Positions 1-8,315 of a stretch of DNA of 64,000 nt are shown piece after piece. The notes under the pieces are model-generated. The model saw nothing but the letters and a program-made list of their open reading frames with translations, searched no databases and was not told the origin of the DNA. How positions within the stretch are numbered: position 1 is the stretch's first letter; every line of letters starts with the position of its first letter. This stretch comes from Rhizobium sp. SL86 (lineage in GTDB: Bacteria; Pseudomonadota; Alphaproteobacteria; Rhizobiales; Rhizobiaceae). Where the stretch lies: positions 1 to 64,000 of the forward strand of contig NZ_JAPPRJ010000009.1 in NCBI RefSeq assembly GCF_026672545.1. Reading direction: 5' to 3'. The position numbers were made by a program, and so were the translations under genes.

Positions 1-1
1 G

Positions 2-1189
2 ACCTTCATCTCGGTCATCGCCGGTTTCTCTTTTGTCGGCATCATGCTGGGGGTTGCCACGCTCATCATCGTCATGGCGGTGATGAACGGTTTTCGCACC
101 GAACTCATCTCGCGTATCCTCGGCATCAACGGCCATATGATCATTCAGCCGGTCGATCAACCGCTCACCGATTATGCACAGCTTGCCCAGAAATTTGCCG
201 CCGTGCCGGGTGTCACCATGGCCCTGCCTTTGGTCGAAGGCCAGACGCTCGCGTCGGGCAAACAGGGCGCTGGCTCCGGCGCTTTGGTGCGCGGCATCCG
301 CACCGAAGACCTGGAAAAGTTGAAGGAAGTCTCCGGCAATATCCGTTCGGGTGATCTCACCGGTTTTGCCACCGGCGATGGCGTGCTGGTCGGCTCCAGG
401 CTTGCCGCCTCGCTCGGCATAGGGGCCGGCGACCGCATCACGCTCGTGTCGCCGGAAGGCGACGTGACCCCGATGGGCACCACGCCACGGGTGAAATCCT
501 ACCAGGTCTCCGGCATTTTTGAGATCGGCATGTCGGAATATGACGCCTCGATCATCTACATGCCGCTTGCCGAAGCGCAGGCCTATTTCAACGCCGATGG
601 CATCGTGCAGTCGATCGAGCTCTTCGTCACCAATCCCGACGACATCGATGCGCTGCGCCCGAAGGTGGAAGAGGCGGCCGGCCGCCAGATCTTCATCAGC
701 GACTGGCGCCAGCGCAACCAGACCTTCTTCTCCGCCCTTCAGGTGGAGCGCAACGTGATGTTCATGATCCTGACGCTGATCGTGCTCGTCGCCGCGCTCA
801 ACATCATTTCCGGCCTCATCATGCTGGTGAAGGACAAGGGCAGCGATATCGCGATCCTGCGCACCATGGGCGCCTCGTCGCGCGCCATCATGCGTATCTT
901 CTTCATGACGGGGGCCGCCATCGGCATCGTCGGCACGATTGCCGGGGTTCTGCTCGGTGTCATCGTCTGTCTTAACATCGAGTCGATCCGCCAGTTCTTC
1001 TCCTGGGTCTCGGGCACGGTGCTGTTTGATCCGGAGCTCTATTTCCTCAGCCAGCTTCCGGCGGAAATGAGCGTCAGTGAAACCGTCTCCGTTGTTGTGA
1101 TGGCGCTCACGCTGTCGTTTATCGCCACCATCTTTCCTGCCTGGCGGGCCTCAAGGCTCGATCCGGTGCAGGCGCTGCGTTACGAATAG
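2..1189 (+). CDS. LolC/LolE-type lipoprotein-releasing ABC permease (5' truncated)
   Basis: Inner-membrane permease of the LolCDE machine, which releases outer-membrane lipoproteins from the inner membrane. The frame is open from base 2 with coding-type residues (TFISVIAGFSFVGIMLGV), so the methionine at 44 is internal and the true start lies upstream of the window. A first membrane segment precedes a periplasmic domain of about 220 residues. Three C-terminal membrane segments follow (around codons 245-270, 295-320 and 355-380), and the protein ends in the family-typical PAWRASRLDPVQALRYE. lolD starts 15 bp downstream, as expected for a lolCD operon. Alphaproteobacteria usually have a single permease that could be named lolC or lolE, so no symbol is given. 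Confidence 0.93.
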   Translation, partial: TFISVIAGFSFVGIMLGVATLIIVMAVMNGFRTELISRILGINGHMIIQPVDQPLTDYAQLAQKFAAVPGVTMALPLVEGQTLASGKQGAGSGALVRGIRTEDLEKLKEVSGNIRSGDLTGFATGDGVLVGSRLAASLGIGAGDRITLVSPEGDVTPMGTTPRVKSYQVSGIFEIGMSEYDASIIYMPLAEAQAYFNADGIVQSIELFVTNPDDIDALRPKVEEAAGRQIFISDWRQRNQTFFSALQVERNVMFMILTLIVLVAALNIISGLIMLVKDKGSDIAILRTMGASSRAIMRIFFMTGAAIGIVGTIAGVLLGVIVCLNIESIRQFFSWVSGTVLFDPELYFLSQLPAEMSVSETVSVVVMALTLSFIATIFPAWRASRLDPVQALRYE

Positions 1190-1204
1190 GATCGCGATCC
1201 GCTC

Positions 1205-1888
1205 ATGCCCCGTAAAACCGTCCTGAAGCTCACCGGTATCGACCGTCACTACGGCCAGGGTGATACCGTGCTGTCGATCCTGAAGGCTGCCGATTTCGAA
1301 CTGCATTCCGGCGAGATCGTCGCGCTGGTCGCCCCCTCCGGCACCGGTAAGTCGACGCTTCTGCATTTGGCGGGCCTCCTCGAACATCCCGATTCCGGCG
1401 AGATCTTCATCAATGGCGAGGCCTGCGGCAATCTGCCGGACGAACGGCGGACCGCGATCCGCCGTGGGGATATCGGTTTTGTCTACCAGTTCCACCACCT
1501 GCTGCCGGAATTCACCGCGCTCGAAAACATCATGATGCCGCAGCTGATCGCCGGCCTGCCGAAAAAGGAAGCCGCCGAACGGGCCTCCCAGCTGCTCGAT
1601 TACATGCGCATCGGCCACCGTGCCGATCACCGCCCCGCGGAGCTTTCAGGCGGCGAGCAGCAGCGTGTCGCGATCGCGCGCGCGGTCGCCAATGCGCCGC
1701 TCCTGCTTCTCGCCGACGAACCGACCGGCAATCTCGATCCCGAAACCGCGTCCTATGTCTTCGATGCGCTGGAAGCTTTGGTGCGCCAGTCCGGCCTTGC
1801 CGCGCTGATTGCCACCCACAACCACGATCTCGCCGCCCGGATGGACCGGCGCGTGACGATCGAGGGCGGCAAGATCCGGGATTTCTGA
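1205..1888 (+). CDS. lolD: LolD, ATPase of the lipoprotein-releasing system
   Basis: Cytoplasmic ATPase that powers LolC/E. At 227 aa it has the usual LolD length. Visible motifs are Walker [10 protein letters not shown] (residues 43-51), the ABC signature [14 protein letters not shown] near residue 150, Walker [14 protein letters not shown] and the switch histidine in ATHNHD. The first Walker A glycine is alanine, a change I recall as common in rhizobial LolD. It lies 15 bp after the permease gene. A RIME-like palindromic repeat follows the stop codon and may end the transcription unit. Confidence 0.95.
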   Translation: MPRKTVLKLTGIDRHYGQGDTVLSILKAADFELHSGEIVALVAPSGTGKSTLLHLAGLLEHPDSGEIFINGEACGNLPDERRTAIRRGDIGFVYQFHHLLPEFTALENIMMPQLIAGLPKKEAAERASQLLDYMRIGHRADHRPAELSGGEQQRVAIARAVANAPLLLLADEPTGNLDPETASYVFDALEALVRQSGLAALIATHNHDLAARMDRRVTIEGGKIRDF

Positions 1889-1896
1889 GGTATCTT

Positions 1897-1982
1897 CCCT
1901 TCTCCCCTTGAGGGGCCGAAGGACAGGTCGAGACGCGTGGCGCGACCCCGGTCGGTGCCCGAAGGACGGATGAGGGGGCGCC
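1897..1982. repeat. RIME-like palindromic intergenic repeat
   Basis: A GC-rich segment between lolD and the convergent DUF2026 gene. It starts with a CTCCCCTTGAGGGG palindrome and contains repeated CCGAAGGAC words and GGATGAGGGGGC. This resembles the short mosaic palindromes scattered between rhizobial genes (RIME family). It shares the CCCCTTGAGGGG core with the elements at 3598 and 3735. Assignment is by resemblance only. Confidence 0.6.
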
Positions 1983-2015
1983 TCACACCTCTTTCCGATC
2001 GCCTCAGACTGCCGC

Positions 2016-2624
2016 CTACCAGCTCCCCACCAGCGCATGCCCGGTCAGCGCAATGCTGCGCTTCGCCCCGCTCTGGTCGCTGACGCTGAGTGCTGCCTGC
2101 ATCTTCTTCGGCGAGGGGCGGAACCACTGGCTGGCGATCGCGGCGAGATCGCCGATCATGCCGTGCGCCTTCCAGTCGGCAAAGCGCCGGGCCATCGCCT
2201 CCGGCTCCGACCGGTAAAAGAAGTCGCCGGACGAGGAGAGATCGTTGATCGAGCCCGCCATCGCCGAGAGCGGCTTCTGGAACATGCGCGAGGCCACGGG
2301 TGCGGTCGTGATCGCATCGGCAAAGGCCGGAGCCATGAAATCGAGCGCAAAGCCCTCCGCCTCCACCCAGCAGTGGAAGTTTTCGCCCGCGCCGGACACG
2401 GACCCGTCCTCCCGGTGATCGGCAAACAGAACCCGCGTGCCATCGAGATGATAGGCGGCCAGCCCACCCTTCGGCACCGCCTGCAGCTTGAAATGCTGCT
2501 TCAGGATAAAAGCGCCGAAGCTCGCAAAATACATCGTGGCGGTGGCCGGATCGGCATTCTGCGCCAGAAGCAGGCTGTTGATGACCTTGTAGATCCGGTG
2601 ATAGTCGCTCTGCTTGATCAGCAT
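2016..2624 (-). CDS. Conserved hypothetical protein, DUF2026-like
   Basis: A 202-residue soluble protein with no signal peptide or membrane segment. It resembles the DUF2026 family, which has no known function; the match is from memory. The middle contains FHCWVEAEGFALDFMAP, which looks like the His/Asp half of a transglutaminase-like (papain-fold) active site (H-x-W-V-E followed by a D about 10 residues on). The expected nucleophilic cysteine upstream is not present: the only cysteine is the one next to that histidine. It may therefore be a non-catalytic relative. It is convergent with lolD. Confidence 0.75.
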   Translation of the reverse strand: MLIKQSDYHRIYKVINSLLLAQNADPATATMYFASFGAFILKQHFKLQAVPKGGLAAYHLDGTRVLFADHREDGSVSGAGENFHCWVEAEGFALDFMAPAFADAITTAPVASRMFQKPLSAMAGSINDLSSSGDFFYRSEPEAMARRFADWKAHGMIGDLAAIASQWFRPSPKKMQAALSVSDQSGAKRSIALTGHALVGSW

Positions 2625-2707
2625 GGTTCTGCCTTACCCGTCTGGAGTGTCGCGTTCCAGTAGGCGAGGTGAGGGCGGATGTAAACGCTGGAGCCGGAAT
2701 GTGCGTG

Positions 2708-3502
2708 TCAGGCCAGCTTTTGTGCATGCACCAGCAGCACGAAGGCGGCAAGGTCCCGCCAGCGTCGGAACCGCGGAAAGGCGGCGCAGACCTCGGCACT
2801 CGGCTGGGGTTCCTCGATCCGGCGGATCTGAAAACCGGCGGCAAGGACGGGGTTTAGATAATCGCTCAGCGTGCGGGGAAAACGCGGCACGGAGAAGGGT
2901 AGCACATCCGCCTTGTCCGGGTTGTCGCCGAACGTCCAGTGTTCGACAAAATGTCCTGTCTCAAAATAGCCGGCAGCGCCGAGTGCCACCGTCTCTCCCG
3001 CCTCGTTTTTCACCCAGCGCAGGCCGGGTGTGATGAAACAGGGATGCAGCACACTGAAGGCCAGAAAGCCGCCCGGAACCAGAAGCCGAAAGGCTTCGCG
3101 CATGGCGCCGGCAAAATCCGGCCCGTCCATCAGCGCCATGGTGGAAATTACCGCATCGAAGGACTGGTCCGGCAGGCCGCAATGGCCGCTGAACGAGGCC
3201 TGATGATAGCGTATGCCGAGCGGGTGTGCCTCCTCGTCGCGTCTGGCAAAGGCCAGCATTTTCTCCGACAGATCGATCCCGGTGATCTTTGCCCCGAGTG
3301 CGGCGAGCCGTCGTGTATTCGTCCCTTCGCCGCAGCCGAAATCCGCCACCCGCAATCCCGCAAGATCCGGCAGGAATTGAGCGAAGGCGGGGAAGGTGAA
3401 AACATCGCGGTAGGCATCGAAGCCCGCCCGCACATCCTTGGCCCACTGTTCGGCGTTGGTGTCCCAATGATCGGCGACATCGTGTTCGGAGAAGGTCGTC
3501 AT
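2708..3502 (-). CDS. Class I SAM-dependent methyltransferase
   Basis: A 264-residue Rossmann-fold methyltransferase. Motif I is VADFGCGEGTNTRRLA, followed by ITGIDLSEKML (acidic residue binding the ribose) and a post-motif region typical of the UbiE/Methyltransf_11 group. The substrate cannot be told. The open frame extends further upstream through RIME repeat DNA to 3793, but the ATG at 3502 begins the family-like MTTFSEHDVADHWD and has GGAG 8 nt upstream, so that start was chosen. The gene lies on the same strand as the DUF2026 gene, 83 bp upstream of it. Confidence 0.85.
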   Translation of the reverse strand: MTTFSEHDVADHWDTNAEQWAKDVRAGFDAYRDVFTFPAFAQFLPDLAGLRVADFGCGEGTNTRRLAALGAKITGIDLSEKMLAFARRDEEAHPLGIRYHQASFSGHCGLPDQSFDAVISTMALMDGPDFAGAMREAFRLLVPGGFLAFSVLHPCFITPGLRWVKNEAGETVALGAAGYFETGHFVEHWTFGDNPDKADVLPFSVPRFPRTLSDYLNPVLAAGFQIRRIEEPQPSAEVCAAFPRFRRWRDLAAFVLLVHAQKLA

Positions 3503-3597
3503 GGGTTTCGCTCCGGTACGTTTGGTGGCGGGAGGGATAACACCATGGGCGCGCGCCGGAAAGCTGGTGGGTGGATCGATGTCTGGCGTGCCGTCCC

Positions 3598-3643
3598 ACC
3601 CCGCTCTGCCCTGCCAGGCATCTCCCCCCTCAAGGGGGAGATC
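3598..3643 (-). repeat. RIME-like repeat, left arm of an inverted pair
   Basis: Reverse-complement copy of the element at 3735-3780 with only a few mismatches. It carries the CTCCCCCCTCAAGGGGGAG palindrome flanked by the CTGCCCTGCC block. The two copies face each other across about 90 bp of unlike sequence, the arrangement described for rhizobial intergenic mosaic elements. Confidence 0.75.
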
Positions 3644-3734
3644 GCATCGCGGCGCCGCTTTCCCGCCCCATGACCGTCGCCATCGAAGAAACCGCTCCGA
3701 CCTCTCCATAGACCGAGCGGCCAAACACTCTGCC

Positions 3735-3780
3735 GATCTCCCCCCTTGAGGGGGAGATGTCCGGCAGGACAGAGGGGGGT
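3735..3780 (+). repeat. RIME-like repeat, right arm of an inverted pair
   Basis: Contains the palindrome CTCCCCCCTTGAGGGGGAG followed by CCGGCAGGACAGAGGGGGG. It is the inverted partner of 3598-3643. Together they could fold into a large stem if transcribed. Such elements are multicopy in rhizobial genomes. Confidence 0.75.
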
Positions 3781-4464
3781 ATCGTGCCGGCACGCCGTCG
3801 CCATCGGATCGTCAACCCGCTGTTGCAAAACATCTTTCCGCAAATCCTCGGGTCAACCACAAGCGCCACGTCAAAAAAATCGCCCGCGCAATTTCCCCAC
3901 CCTCATCCCCCATGCCTACAATCCCCCCGTCCCGCAGCGGATACACCGGCAGGCGTGCCGGCGATGCGGGGCCGGTTCGGGTCATGAGGACAAGACGCAA
4001 AGCCTCATGACCTGAGTCCGTCAACAGGATCCCCCTCCGGCGACCGGGTGGAGGCAATGCGCGTCGGACGTCAGCGCAGTGTCTCCAGAGTTCCCAGCGT
4101 TGCGCGCCGGACGTGCCTTATGGGGCACACAAGGGGATGGAGGTCGGGGGTCGCATCGCCCGTTGTCCGCCCGCGTCGTCCGATCAGGAATGACGCCGGG
4201 AACGGTGATGGCAACGTCTCCCGCCCATCCATCCAGTCAGAGGGATCGACCGGCGGATAAAAATGCCGAACGGGGCGCTGAGAGGTGCCACATTATTATT
4301 TGCTTACGAGGCAGCTTTCAGCGCCCCGGCCGATGCCATCTCCGAAGGGGGATGTGGAGAGAAACAAGGATCAAACCACGGGCCGACAGGTCGCGTGAGG
4401 GCGACACCGTGCCCTGTGGAAAGCGGGCAAAGGTTCTTCTGTTTACCCTTCGTTCAACAAAATC
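3781..4464. other. Gene-free intergenic stretch upstream of the SOS promoter
   Basis: I see no convincing gene here on either strand. The open frames are short and lack both start signals and recognisable proteins. The only clear structure is the perfect inverted repeat at 3980-4012, listed separately. Parts of 4048-4260 could be decayed coding or repeat DNA, but nothing is identifiable. Confidence 0.6.
3980..4012. repeat. Perfect 10-bp inverted repeat (hairpin)
   Basis: GGTCATGAGG at 3980-3989 is matched exactly by CCTCATGACC at 4003-4012, with a 13-nt loop. There is no U-tract on either side, so it is not a standard intrinsic terminator. It could be an operator, a recombination scar or part of a small RNA. 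Confidence 0.6.
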
Positions 4465-4479
4465 GTTCCGCTTTCGTTC
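4465..4479 (+). promoter_or_regulatory. LexA (SOS) box 1, GTTC-N7-GTTC
   Basis: GTTC at 4465-4468 and GTTC at 4476-4479 are separated by exactly seven bases. This is the direct-repeat LexA recognition sequence established for alphaproteobacteria. It lies just upstream of the -35 element at 4486, and a second box lies in the promoter spacer. Confidence 0.8.
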
Positions 4480-4485
4480 TTTTTC

Positions 4486-4514
4486 TTGACGCGAGAACAG
4501 GAATGGAACAAAAT
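4486..4514 (+). promoter_or_regulatory. SOS promoter with LexA box 2 between -35 and -10
   Basis: The -35 element TTGACG (4486-4491) and the -10-like CAAAAT (4509-4514) have a 17-bp spacer. Inside the spacer is GAAC-N7-GAAC (4495-4509), a second perfect alphaproteobacterial LexA box in the opposite sense to box 1. LexA bound here would block RNA polymerase. The predicted transcript starts near 4521, a few bases ahead of the ribosome-binding site of the 28-codon gene. Confidence 0.8.
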
Positions 4515-4542
4515 AAAAACATAACGGAAAAGGAGAATGCAG

Positions 4543-4629
4543 ATGACCGAAATTCTTCGCGATGTTGCCGCTTTCGCCTCCATCATGACCTTCGTTGCCA
4601 GCATCAGCGTTTTGATGCTCGCCATGTGA
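4543..4629 (+). CDS. SOS-controlled 28-residue membrane peptide (SidA-like by size and control)
   Basis: A tiny gene too short for routine gene callers. AAAAGGAG at 4528-4535 gives an ideal Shine-Dalgarno 7 nt before the ATG at 4543; the in-frame ATG at 4537 is too close to it. The product begins with a short polar head MTEILRDV. The remaining 20 residues are almost entirely hydrophobic or small, with no charge, long enough for one transmembrane helix. The gene sits directly behind a promoter with two LexA boxes. Known parallel: Caulobacter SidA, a 29-residue SOS-induced inner-membrane protein that blocks division through FtsW/FtsN. Homology to SidA is not claimed; the similarity is in size, topology and regulation. 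dnaE begins 151 bp downstream and may be partly co-transcribed. Confidence 0.75.
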   Translation: MTEILRDVAAFASIMTFVASISVLMLAM

Positions 4630-4780
4630 CGCTTGGCGCCGGTTCCCCTGGCCGGCCCCCTGGCCAGCTCGTCGCTGGCACACTTCACAGCTTTGCGTCC
4701 CGCCGGTCACGCTTCGGCTGGACTTCACGGTCCCACTGCCGGACAATGCGCCTTCAGACTCGTAAGAAGGCACAGGCAGC

Positions 4781-7700
4781 ATGGCAGAGATGATCGACGG
4801 CACGGTAACGGACGGCGCGGGACGGGCGGAACAGAGCCCGCAATTCGTGCATCTGCGCGTGCATTCGGCCTATTCTCTGCTCGAAGGCGCGCTGCCGCTG
4901 AAGAAGATCCTCGGCAAGGCCACCGCCGACGGCCAGCCGGCGATCGCCATTACCGATACCAACAACCTTTTTGTCGCGCTCGAGTTTTCGCAGAAGGCGG
5001 TGGATGACGGCATTCAGCCGATCATCGGCTGCCAGATGTCGATCGATATGCAGGATCAGGGTGACGAGAAGCGCGGCGGCAATGCCGGTTTCGTCAAACT
5101 GCCCTCGCTCGTGCTGCTGGCGGCCAACGCTGTGGGTTATGAGCGGCTCGTCGATCTCGTCAGCCGCGCCTATCTCGGCGGTGAGGGCTCTCACCAGTCG
5201 GTGCACATCGCCATGTCCTGGCTGGAGGAGGGTGGTGCGGACGGCATCATCGCGCTGACTGGTTTTGCCTCGGGTCCGATCGATCCGCTGCTGAAGGAAG
5301 GCCACCATGCCCAGGCGCTCCAGCGTCTCCTGCGACTGAAGGCCGTCTTTGGCGACCGGCTCTATGTCGAACTGCAGCGCCACGGCAACTATGACCGCCG
5401 CCACGAACGCCGTCTGATCGAGCTCGCTTATGAGCACGACCTGCCGCTGGTGGCGACGAACGAGGCGTTTTTTCCCTCCAAGGGGGAATACGACGCCCAT
5501 GACGCCCTGATGGCGGTGGCCCACAATGCCATCGTCTCCGACGACACCCGCTTCCGTCTGACGCCGGATCATTATCTCAAGAGCCGGGCGGACATGGCAA
5601 AGCTGTTCGCCGATCTGCCGGAAGCCTTGGAGAATACGGTCGAGATCGCACGCCGCTGCTCCTTCGTGCTCAAGACGCGCAAGCCGATCCTGCCGCGTTT
5701 CACCGGGGCGACGGATGATGCGGAGGAGGCCGAACGCGCCGAGTCGGCGGAATTGCGCCGCCAGTCGGTCGAAGGCCTGGAACAGCGTCTGGCAGCACTC
5801 GGTATGGCGGCGGGTTATACCGAACAGGATTACCGCGAGCGGCTGGATTTCGAGCTTTCGGTCATCGAACGCATGAAGTTTCCGGGTTACTTCCTGATCG
5901 TTTCCGACTTCATCAAATGGGCGAAAACGCAGGATATTCCGGTCGGTCCGGGCCGCGGTTCGGGGGCTGGCTCGTTGGTCGCCTATGCGCTGACCATCAC
6001 CGATGTCGATCCCTTGCGGTTCTCCCTGCTGTTCGAACGCTTCCTCAACCCGGAACGTGTCTCGATGCCCGACTTCGACATCGACTTCTGCCAGGACCGC
6101 CGCGAAGAGGTGATCCGTTACGTGCAGCAGAAATACGGCCGCGAGCAGGTGGCGCAGATCATCACCTTCGGTTCGCTGCAGGCGCGTGCGGCGCTGCGCG
6201 ATGTCGGTCGTGTGCTGGAAATGCCTTATGGCCAGGTCGACAAGATCTGCAAGCTGGTGCCGAACAACCCGGCCAATCCGACGCCGCTCTCGAAGGCGAT
6301 CGAGGAGGAGCCGAAACTGCAGGAGGAGGCCGAGCGCGAGCCCGTCGTCGCACGCCTGCTCGATATCGCCCAGAAGATCGAGGGGCTTTACCGCCACGCC
6401 TCGACACATGCCGCCGGCATCGTGATCGGCGACCGGCCGCTGTCGAAGCTGGTACCGATGTACCGCGATCCGCGCTCCGACATGCCGGTCACCCAGTTCA
6501 ACATGAAATGGGTGGAACAGGCGGGCCTGGTCAAGTTCGACTTTCTCGGCCTGAAGACGCTGACGGTCTTGAAGACGGCGGTGGATTTTGTCGCCAAACG
6601 CGGCATCCATGTGGATCTGGCGACGATCCCGCTGGATGACACCAAGACCTACGAAATGCTGTCGCGCGGCGAAACGATCGGCGTGTTCCAGGTGGAAAGT
6701 GTTGGCATGCGCAAGGCGCTGCTCGGCATGAAGCCGGACTGCATTGAGGACATCATCGCCCTCGTTGCCCTCTATCGTCCGGGCCCGATGGAAAACATCC
6801 CGGTCTACAATGCCCGCAAACATGGCGAGGAGGAGATCGAATCGATCCATCCGACGATCGATTACCTGCTGAAGGAAACCCAGGGCGTCATCGTCTACCA
6901 GGAACAGGTCATGCAGATCGCGCAGGTCCTGTCCGGTTATTCGCTTGGCGAAGCCGATCTCCTGCGCCGCGCCATGGGTAAGAAGATCAAGGAGGAGATG
7001 GACAAGCAGCGGGCCCGTTTCGTCGATGGCGCGATCAAGAACGGCGTGTCGAAGGCCCAGGCCGACCTGATCTTTGATCTGCTCGCCAAATTCGCCAATT
7101 ACGGCTTCAACAAAAGCCATGCGGCAGCTTACGCCATCGTCTCCTACCAGACGGCCTATATGAAGGCGCATTACCCGGTCGAGTTCCTCGCCGCGTCGAT
7201 GACCTATGATATGGCCAATACCGAGAAGCTGAACGATTTCCGGCAGGATGCCGCCCGTCTCGGCATCAAGGTCGTGCCGCCGTCGATCCAGACCTCGTTC
7301 CGCAAGTTCGAGACCGGTGAAAACTGCATCTTCTATTCGCTGGCCGCCATCAAGGGTGTCGGCGAATCCGCCGTCGAACATATCGTTGCCGTGCGTGGCG
7401 ATACGCCCTTTGCCAGCATCGAGGATTTCTGCCTGCGGATTGACCCGAAACAGGTGAACCGCCGTGTGCTGGAAAGCCTGATCTATGCCGGCGCCTTCGA
7501 TTGTTTCGGCAAGGACCGCGCCGAGATGGTGACCGGCCTCGACCGCATCATCGGTTATGCGCAGCGCGCCGCCGAAGGCAAGACGAGCGGCCAGCATGAC
7601 ATGTTCGGCTCCTCATCGGCGGCCGGCCCGGAAAAGCTGATCCTGCCGGCCTTCGATCCCTGGACCGCGTCGGAAAAACTGATGCGTGAATACCAGGTGC

Positions 7701-8287
7701 TCGGTTTCTATCTCTCCGCCCATCCGCTCGATACCTACAAGGATGTGCTGGCCAAGATGCGCGTGCAGAACTACGCGGAATTCTCCGCCGCGGTGAAGGC
7801 GGGCGCCAGCGCCGGCCGTCTTGCGGGCACGGTGACGTCGAAACAGGAGCGCAAGACCCGCACCGGCAACAAGATGGGCATCGTCACCTTTTCCGACGCC
7901 ACAGGCCAGTTCGAGGCGATCCTGTTTTCCGAGGCGCTGAACCAGTACCGCGACCTGCTCGAACCCGGCAAGTCGCTGGTCATCACCGTGCAGGCGGACG
8001 AACGGCCGGAAGGTATCGGGTTGCGCATCCAGACGGTGCAGTCGCTGGAGGAAAAGTCGGTGCAGATGCAGAAGGCGTTGCGCGTTTATGTGCGCGATTC
8101 CGGACCCTTGCGCACCGTGGCACGCCACCTCAATGCGAGAGGCGATGGCCTTGTCTCCTTCGTCGTCATCAAGGATGACGGCAAACGCGAGATCGAGGTG
8201 GAACTGACGGAGAAATACCGCATCTCGCCGGAAATTGCCGCCGCGCTGCGCGCCGCGCCGGGCGTTCTCGACGTGGAACTGGTCTGA
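4781..8287 (+). CDS. dnaE: DNA polymerase III alpha subunit
   Basis: Replicative polymerase catalytic subunit, 1168 aa (E. coli 1160). The N-terminal PHP domain starts at FVHLRVHSAYSLLEGA. The palm carries GPGRGSGAGSLVAY and the catalytic PDFDIDF aspartates near residues 425-431. A helix-hairpin-helix region follows (ESAVEHIVAVRGDTPF), then an OB fold beginning around LAGTVTSKQERKTRTGNKM. The length and intact PHP domain indicate the housekeeping DnaE1 rather than the mutagenic DnaE2/ImuC. The start at 4781 is preceded by AGAAGG. It lies downstream of the SOS-type promoter and the 28-residue peptide gene, so a DNA-damage-dependent contribution to its transcription is possible but not shown. 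Confidence 0.97.
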   Translation: MAEMIDGTVTDGAGRAEQSPQFVHLRVHSAYSLLEGALPLKKILGKATADGQPAIAITDTNNLFVALEFSQKAVDDGIQPIIGCQMSIDMQDQGDEKRGGNAGFVKLPSLVLLAANAVGYERLVDLVSRAYLGGEGSHQSVHIAMSWLEEGGADGIIALTGFASGPIDPLLKEGHHAQALQRLLRLKAVFGDRLYVELQRHGNYDRRHERRLIELAYEHDLPLVATNEAFFPSKGEYDAHDALMAVAHNAIVSDDTRFRLTPDHYLKSRADMAKLFADLPEALENTVEIARRCSFVLKTRKPILPRFTGATDDAEEAERAESAELRRQSVEGLEQRLAALGMAAGYTEQDYRERLDFELSVIERMKFPGYFLIVSDFIKWAKTQDIPVGPGRGSGAGSLVAYALTITDVDPLRFSLLFERFLNPERVSMPDFDIDFCQDRREEVIRYVQQKYGREQVAQIITFGSLQARAALRDVGRVLEMPYGQVDKICKLVPNNPANPTPLSKAIEEEPKLQEEAEREPVVARLLDIAQKIEGLYRHASTHAAGIVIGDRPLSKLVPMYRDPRSDMPVTQFNMKWVEQAGLVKFDFLGLKTLTVLKTAVDFVAKRGIHVDLATIPLDDTKTYEMLSRGETIGVFQVESVGMRKALLGMKPDCIEDIIALVALYRPGPMENIPVYNARKHGEEEIESIHPTIDYLLKETQGVIVYQEQVMQIAQVLSGYSLGEADLLRRAMGKKIKEEMDKQRARFVDGAIKNGVSKAQADLIFDLLAKFANYGFNKSHAAAYAIVSYQTAYMKAHYPVEFLAASMTYDMANTEKLNDFRQDAARLGIKVVPPSIQTSFRKFETGENCIFYSLAAIKGVGESAVEHIVAVRGDTPFASIEDFCLRIDPKQVNRRVLESLIYAGAFDCFGKDRAEMVTGLDRIIGYAQRAAEGKTSGQHDMFGSSSAAGPEKLILPAFDPWTASEKLMREYQVLGFYLSAHPLDTYKDVLAKMRVQNYAEFSAAVKAGASAGRLAGTVTSKQERKTRTGNKMGIVTFSDATGQFEAILFSEALNQYRDLLEPGKSLVITVQADERPEGIGLRIQTVQSLEEKSVQMQKALRVYVRDSGPLRTVARHLNARGDGLVSFVVIKDDGKREIEVELTEKYRISPEIAAALRAAPGVLDVELV

Positions 8288-8315
8288 GACCCGTCGCCAG
8301 CGCCGTGCGAAAACG

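Noticed and set aside
44-1189. Methionine at 44 as the start of the Lol permease
   Set aside because: The frame is open and clearly homologous upstream to base 2, so this is an internal residue of a truncated gene.
4451-4468. A further GTTC pair upstream of LexA box 1
   Set aside because: The spacing is nine bases rather than seven, so it does not match the LexA consensus.
4754-7597. A 947-codon open frame on the minus strand
   Set aside because: It lies wholly antisense to dnaE, has His/Asp/Arg-rich composition typical of GC-rich antisense shadows, and shows no family resemblance.
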